Shown in pieces: positions 60,802 through 64,000 of a stretch of 64,000 nucleotides of DNA. Below the pieces are notes generated by a model that had not been told where the DNA came from, searched no databases, and was given only the letters and a program-made list of their open reading frames with translations. The stretch comes from an uncultured Eubacteriales bacterium. GTDB lineage: Bacteria > Bacillota > Clostridia > Oscillospirales > CAG-272. The position numbers were made by a program, and so were the translations under genes. Position 1 is the stretch's first letter. Every line of letters begins with the position of its first letter. The stretch spans positions 1 to 64,000 of the forward strand of contig CAKRZR010000005.1 of NCBI GenBank assembly GCA_934433485.1. Direction: 5' to 3'.

Positions 60802-60833
60802 CAACGCCTTTTCACAGAAAGGATACGATAAAA

Positions 60834-61703
60834 ATGAACATAGAGAATACAGAAAGAGAGCAGAATGAGAATGCGGTCTCTCCGGAGACAGTGGAGATCG
60901 TCGGCGTGCGGTTCAAGGATGCCGGAAAGGTCTACTATTTCGCACCGCGCGGCATACAGGTCAAGGAAGGCGACTGCGTGATCGTGGAAACCGCGCGCGG
61001 CACGGAATACGGCTTTGTCTCCTCCGGCAATCAGATGGTGTCCGCTACAAAGATCATCCCGCCGCTCCGTCCCATTCTTCGGATCGCTGGCGACGCGGAC
61101 AGAGAACGGTATGAGGCGAACAAAAAGTTAGAGGAAGAAGCGTTTGTCATCTGCAAGAAAAAAATCGAGGACCACGGATTGGAAATGAAGCTGCTCGAAG
61201 CGGAGTATACCTTTGACAACAGCAAGCTGCTCTTCTACTATTCCGCCGAAATGCGCGTGGATTTCCGAGAGCTGGTCAAGGATCTCGCCTCCGTTTTCCG
61301 TACCCGGATCGAGCTGCGGCAGATCGGCATCCGGGATGAAGCGAAAATGCTCGGCGGACTGGGCGTGTGCGGCAGACCGTTCTGCTGCTCCACATTCCTC
61401 TCCGACTTCATGCAGGTCTCGATCAAGATGGCGAAGGAGCAGAATCTCTCGCTCAATTCCTCCAAGATCTCAGGCACGTGCGGCAGGCTGATGTGCTGTC
61501 TCCGGTACGAGCACGAAACCTATGAGGAGGAGATCCGCCGTACGCCGCCGGTCGATTCCGTAGTCAAGACGCCGGACGGCATTGGCACCGTCTGCGAAAC
61601 AAGTCCCTTGACCGGCTACATCAAGGTGCGCTTCGGCGGCGGAAACGATTCGATCAAAGCATACCACAGAGACGATGTGGTTATACAGAAAAAAAACGGA
61701 TAA
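60834..61703 (+). CDS. ricT: PSP1-domain protein RicT (YaaT)
   Basis: This 289-residue PSP1-domain protein carries the conserved cysteine motifs GVCGRPFCC and GTCGRLMCC. In Bacillus the RicA/RicF/RicT complex binds [4Fe-4S] clusters and promotes RNA processing by RNase Y, with effects on the Spo0A phosphorelay and biofilm formation. VGVRFKDAGKVYYF at the N terminus and IGIRDEAKMLGGLG before the cysteines are typical. AGAAAGGA precedes the start. Gene order after holB supports the assignment. Confidence 0.93.
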   Translation: MNIENTEREQNENAVSPETVEIVGVRFKDAGKVYYFAPRGIQVKEGDCVIVETARGTEYGFVSSGNQMVSATKIIPPLRPILRIAGDADRERYEANKKLEEEAFVICKKKIEDHGLEMKLLEAEYTFDNSKLLFYYSAEMRVDFRELVKDLASVFRTRIELRQIGIRDEAKMLGGLGVCGRPFCCSTFLSDFMQVSIKMAKEQNLSLNSSKISGTCGRLMCCLRYEHETYEEEIRRTPPVDSVVKTPDGIGTVCETSPLTGYIKVRFGGGNDSIKAYHRDDVVIQKKNG

Positions 61704-61721
61704 AATCGAATTTACAAATGA

Positions 61722-61775
61722 AAAATGTGTGTCGAGTGCAAGAATTACGCATTCACGGCACACATTTTCTCTTTC
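61722..61775 (+). terminator. Probable terminator after ricT
   Basis: AAAATGTGTG (61722-61731) pairs perfectly with CACACATTTT (61759-61768) over a long loop, followed by a pyrimidine-rich tract. Confidence 0.45.
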
Positions 61776-61826
61776 CGGCCGCAGTGTTTTCACATTTATG
61801 TCATAGATATAAGCCTCCCTCTGTGC

Positions 61827-61832
61827 TATACT
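61827..61832 (+). promoter_or_regulatory. Extended -10 before the second binding-protein gene
   Basis: TGC-TATACT lies about 40 bases before the start. The -35 is weak. Confidence 0.45.
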
Positions 61833-61870
61833 ATATAGCATCAATTGGCACTCAAAAGGAGACTATACCC

Positions 61871-63382
61871 ATGAAAAAAAACATACTGACTCTGCTGCTT
61901 GCGGCAATGCTTTTGGCTACAACCGTATCCTGCAGCGGAAAAACGGATTCTGATACTTCAAAGGACACCGCGAACACAACCGATACGACCGGCGGCGATA
62001 CCATGGCGGATACCGAAACGACCACCGATACGGATGAGGATGACTTTGTCGCGAATCTGCCAAGCGCGGACTACGAAGGAAAGTCTTTCCGTGTAGACAG
62101 CGCAAATACCCTGGTCGGTATTGATTCTGCGACCACGATCAATATCGCCGAAGAACTGACTGGTGAAGTCGTCAACGATGCACTATACAACCGTGACCGG
62201 TATCTGGAACAGCAATACAACGTTGTCGTGAAAAACACCATCAACGAGACGCGCGACGCCTCCGTGTACGAAAAGGGCGTGCTTGCGGGAGACGCCGGAT
62301 TTGACGTAGCGTTCGGAGATGTTGCGTCCTATGGCTCCTACATTGTCATCAAGGGCTGCTGCTATCCGATGAATTTCGTGGAAAACGTACATCTTGACCG
62401 GGAATACTGGAATCAAGCTGCAAACAAAGCCATGACATTCGGCACGAGCGTCTATTATCCGACAGGCGCCATTTCTCCCCGTTTCTATGGTTCTGTATAC
62501 GTCATCATGTTCAACAAGGATCTCGCTGAGGATATGGGCATAGAAAACCTTTATGACGCGGTACAGGAAGGCACCTGGACGATCGACAAGATGTTCTCTC
62601 TCGCGAAAAACGCCCTTGTCGATCTGGACGGCGATGGCAAGTACGGTGCAAACGATCAGTACGGCGTAGCATACGAGGTGCTGACCCCCTATGCGCTCTG
62701 GGTTGGTGCAGGCAAGACAGTTGTAGAAAACAACAACGGTGAAATGCGCTATACACTGGACGATGAGAATATGGTCAATCTGTTCGACCGGATCCTGAAA
62801 TATCTGGAGGATCCGAGTGTAATCTGGATCGATGACGAGCAATATAATGGTTCCACACTGCTCAACGAAGGCAGAACGCTCTTCCAGAATCCCTGCACCT
62901 TCAATCTTACCGAATACCGTGAAGTAGACTACGATTTCGGTATCCTTCCGATGCCGAAGGAGGATGAAAACCAAGCGGAATACATCTCCTACGGTCAGCC
63001 GTGGGTCGTATACTGCCCGTATGTGCCGATCACAGAAACCGGTGCGGATCGCGAAATGGTAGGTATGCTCATCGATGCTATGGCGGCGTATGGTCATCAG
63101 TACGTACGTCCGGCAGTGTTTGATACCGTTATCCAGTTAAAGAGCACCCGCGATGAGGAATCCGCGAAGATCGTCGGCGAACTCTTCGATAATGTATCCT
63201 TTGAGATGGCAGACAATGTTTCGAATTCGAACGTTGGACAAATGCTCGGAAATCTCTTCACCTATAAATTCGGCACTATGGAATTTTCTTCCTCCTGGGC
63301 TGCCATCAAGGATGCCGCCTTTAAGGATCTTGACAGCATGGCAACTACCCTCGCAGAAAACGAAGCGAAGATGCAGCATTAA
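61871..63382 (+). CDS. Extracellular solute-binding lipoprotein (sugar ABC type)
   Basis: This 503-residue lipoprotein has Cys21 as the predicted lipidation site, then a Thr/Asp-rich linker (about 22-60). The binding domain begins ADYEGKSFRVDS. VDLDGDGKYGANDQYG near residue 250 is a calcium-loop-like segment at the same place as in the paralogue at 9098. No ABC permease gene is adjacent. AAAAGGAG sets the start at 61871. A 43-bp palindrome about 100 bases after the stop probably terminates the transcript. Confidence 0.82.
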   Translation: MKKNILTLLLAAMLLATTVSCSGKTDSDTSKDTANTTDTTGGDTMADTETTTDTDEDDFVANLPSADYEGKSFRVDSANTLVGIDSATTINIAEELTGEVVNDALYNRDRYLEQQYNVVVKNTINETRDASVYEKGVLAGDAGFDVAFGDVASYGSYIVIKGCCYPMNFVENVHLDREYWNQAANKAMTFGTSVYYPTGAISPRFYGSVYVIMFNKDLAEDMGIENLYDAVQEGTWTIDKMFSLAKNALVDLDGDGKYGANDQYGVAYEVLTPYALWVGAGKTVVENNNGEMRYTLDDENMVNLFDRILKYLEDPSVIWIDDEQYNGSTLLNEGRTLFQNPCTFNLTEYREVDYDFGILPMPKEDENQAEYISYGQPWVVYCPYVPITETGADREMVGMLIDAMAAYGHQYVRPAVFDTVIQLKSTRDEESAKIVGELFDNVSFEMADNVSNSNVGQMLGNLFTYKFGTMEFSSSWAAIKDAAFKDLDSMATTLAENEAKMQH

Positions 63383-63455
63383 CGGCACCGCCCCGCAAAA
63401 TTGCAGCATTACACCAGATAAAATGTAAATTCTTCTGGGAAAAAGCTCCAATTCC

Positions 63456-63484
63456 TTGACAAAAGCGAAAAAAAAGAGTACAAT
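63456..63484 (+). promoter_or_regulatory. Consensus-like promoter of the DUF3048 lipoprotein gene
   Basis: TTGACA (63456-63461), 17 bases, TACAAT (63479-63484). The -10 runs into a large palindrome. Confidence 0.65.
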
Positions 63485-63523
63485 ATAGACGTTTGTGTGG
63501 TACCTGCACAGACGTCTATATTG
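63481..63523. promoter_or_regulatory. 43-bp palindrome (hairpin/operator/terminator)
   Basis: Positions 63481-63500 pair with 63504-63523 over 20 bp with three G-U pairs and a 3-base centre. T-rich sequence follows. It can act as terminator of the upstream gene, or as an operator or leader hairpin for the downstream promoter whose -10 it overlaps. Confidence 0.7.
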
Positions 63524-63573
63524 TTTATTGCATTTTTTATAAGATACACACCACCGGAAACAAAGGAGCGCGT

Positions 63574-64000
63574 ATGAAGGCGAAAAAATGGGCGACAGTT
63601 CTCTGTGTGATCTCCCTGCTCACAGCTGCGGCGGTCGGCTGTACCGTGCGTGAGAGCGAGACGGAGACGGAATCGCAGACGGAAACCGAAAGTACAGTCG
63701 TGGAGACGGAAACGGAAACCGAAACCGAAACGGAGACAGAAACAGAATCCGAAACGGAACCGCCGCTGCCGGATGAAGCCGAACGGCTGGACGATCCGGA
63801 CTCCAACATTACCGGCTATTCCGACGACGCCGAGGACGCGTCCTCCCGCGGCGATCAGCCATCGTCGGAAACCGAAACGGAAGAAGAAACGGAGCCTGCG
63901 CGGATCTACAATTATCTGAACGGCAAAACGGTCACGGCGGAGGAACAGAAAAAGCGCCCTGTCGCGATCATGATCAACAACATCGAGCGTTGTCTGCCGC
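63574..64000 (+). CDS. DUF3048 (YerB-like) lipoprotein, 3' end outside window
   Basis: The visible 142 residues start with a lipoprotein signal peptide and lipobox AVGC (Cys23). A long Glu/Thr low-complexity linker (about 26-62) and an acidic region lead into LNGKTVTAEEQKKRPVAIMINN, the beginning of a DUF3048 domain as in Bacillus YerB. The function of that family is unknown; it is a cell-surface lipoprotein. AAAGGAG sets the ATG at 63574. The repetitive linker is encoded by GAAACGGAAACC-type repeats at about 63655-63760. The remainder lies beyond the window. Confidence 0.8.
   Translation, partial: MKAKKWATVLCVISLLTAAAVGCTVRESETETESQTETESTVVETETETETETETETESETEPPLPDEAERLDDPDSNITGYSDDAEDASSRGDQPSSETETEEETEPARIYNYLNGKTVTAEEQKKRPVAIMINNIERCLP

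Overview
The window looks like a chromosomal segment of an anaerobic, probably spore-lineage member of the Clostridia (Bacillota) with fairly high GC. The evidence is a Spo0A homologue, a complete six-gene Rnf complex, the oxygen-sensitive class III ribonucleotide reductase pair nrdD-nrdG, HPr kinase, a tetrahydrofolate riboswitch in front of an ECF-type folT, strong AGGAGG-like ribosome binding sites, and sigma-A promoters that often carry an extended TGnTATAAT -10. No rRNA, tRNA, CRISPR array or phage module was seen. The window opens inside one gene (an alpha-L-rhamnosidase) and closes inside another (a DUF3048/YerB-like lipoprotein).

Layout. 1-6.8 kb: glycosidase, peptidase T, nitroreductase, a membrane-anchored beta-helix-like protein, a sirtuin and an EEP-family hydrolase. 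6.9-13.2 kb: an AraC regulator diverging from a FAD oxidoreductase plus a solute-binding lipoprotein, then a DUF4091 protein and a lipoprotein. 13.3-17.3 kb: the folT-folC unit under a THF riboswitch, and hprK with a zinc-ribbon membrane protein. 17.6-22.7 kb: a PrsA-like foldase with two unknown proteins, three tightly coupled small unknown genes and a phosphoesterase. 22.8-26.4 kb: a sugar-oxidation operon of two nearly identical Gfo/Idh/MocA dehydrogenases, an isomerase/epimerase and a 46-residue membrane peptide. 26.5-33.2 kb: rnfCDGEAB. 33.2-38.9 kb: a pseudouridine synthase, upp, a GH95 glycosidase and mtaB. 39-43.2 kb: two overlapping MutS-type ATPases and spo0A. 43.4-48.4 kb: a second rhamnosidase and nrdD-nrdG. 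48.5-54.4 kb: a Crp/Fnr regulator, a frameshifted ABC exporter, a second dehydrogenase-isomerase pair and a ferredoxin-type aldo/keto reductase. 54.6-64 kb: a 1307-residue PASTA/Ig-like surface protein with a kinase N-lobe remnant, a MITE-like element, holB-ricT, a second solute-binding lipoprotein and the DUF3048 lipoprotein.

Functionally the region suggests a plant- or mucin-glycan-foraging anaerobe: GH78 and GH95 enzymes release deoxysugars, binding lipoproteins and dehydrogenase/isomerase pairs handle unusual sugars, and Rnf couples ferredoxin oxidation to an ion gradient. The most unusual items are the kinase-less PASTA protein, the very large extensions on RnfG, the 238-bp inverted-repeat element with 10-bp direct repeats, the 43-bp palindrome overlapping the last promoter, and the tandem dehydrogenases sharing a 290-bp identical block.
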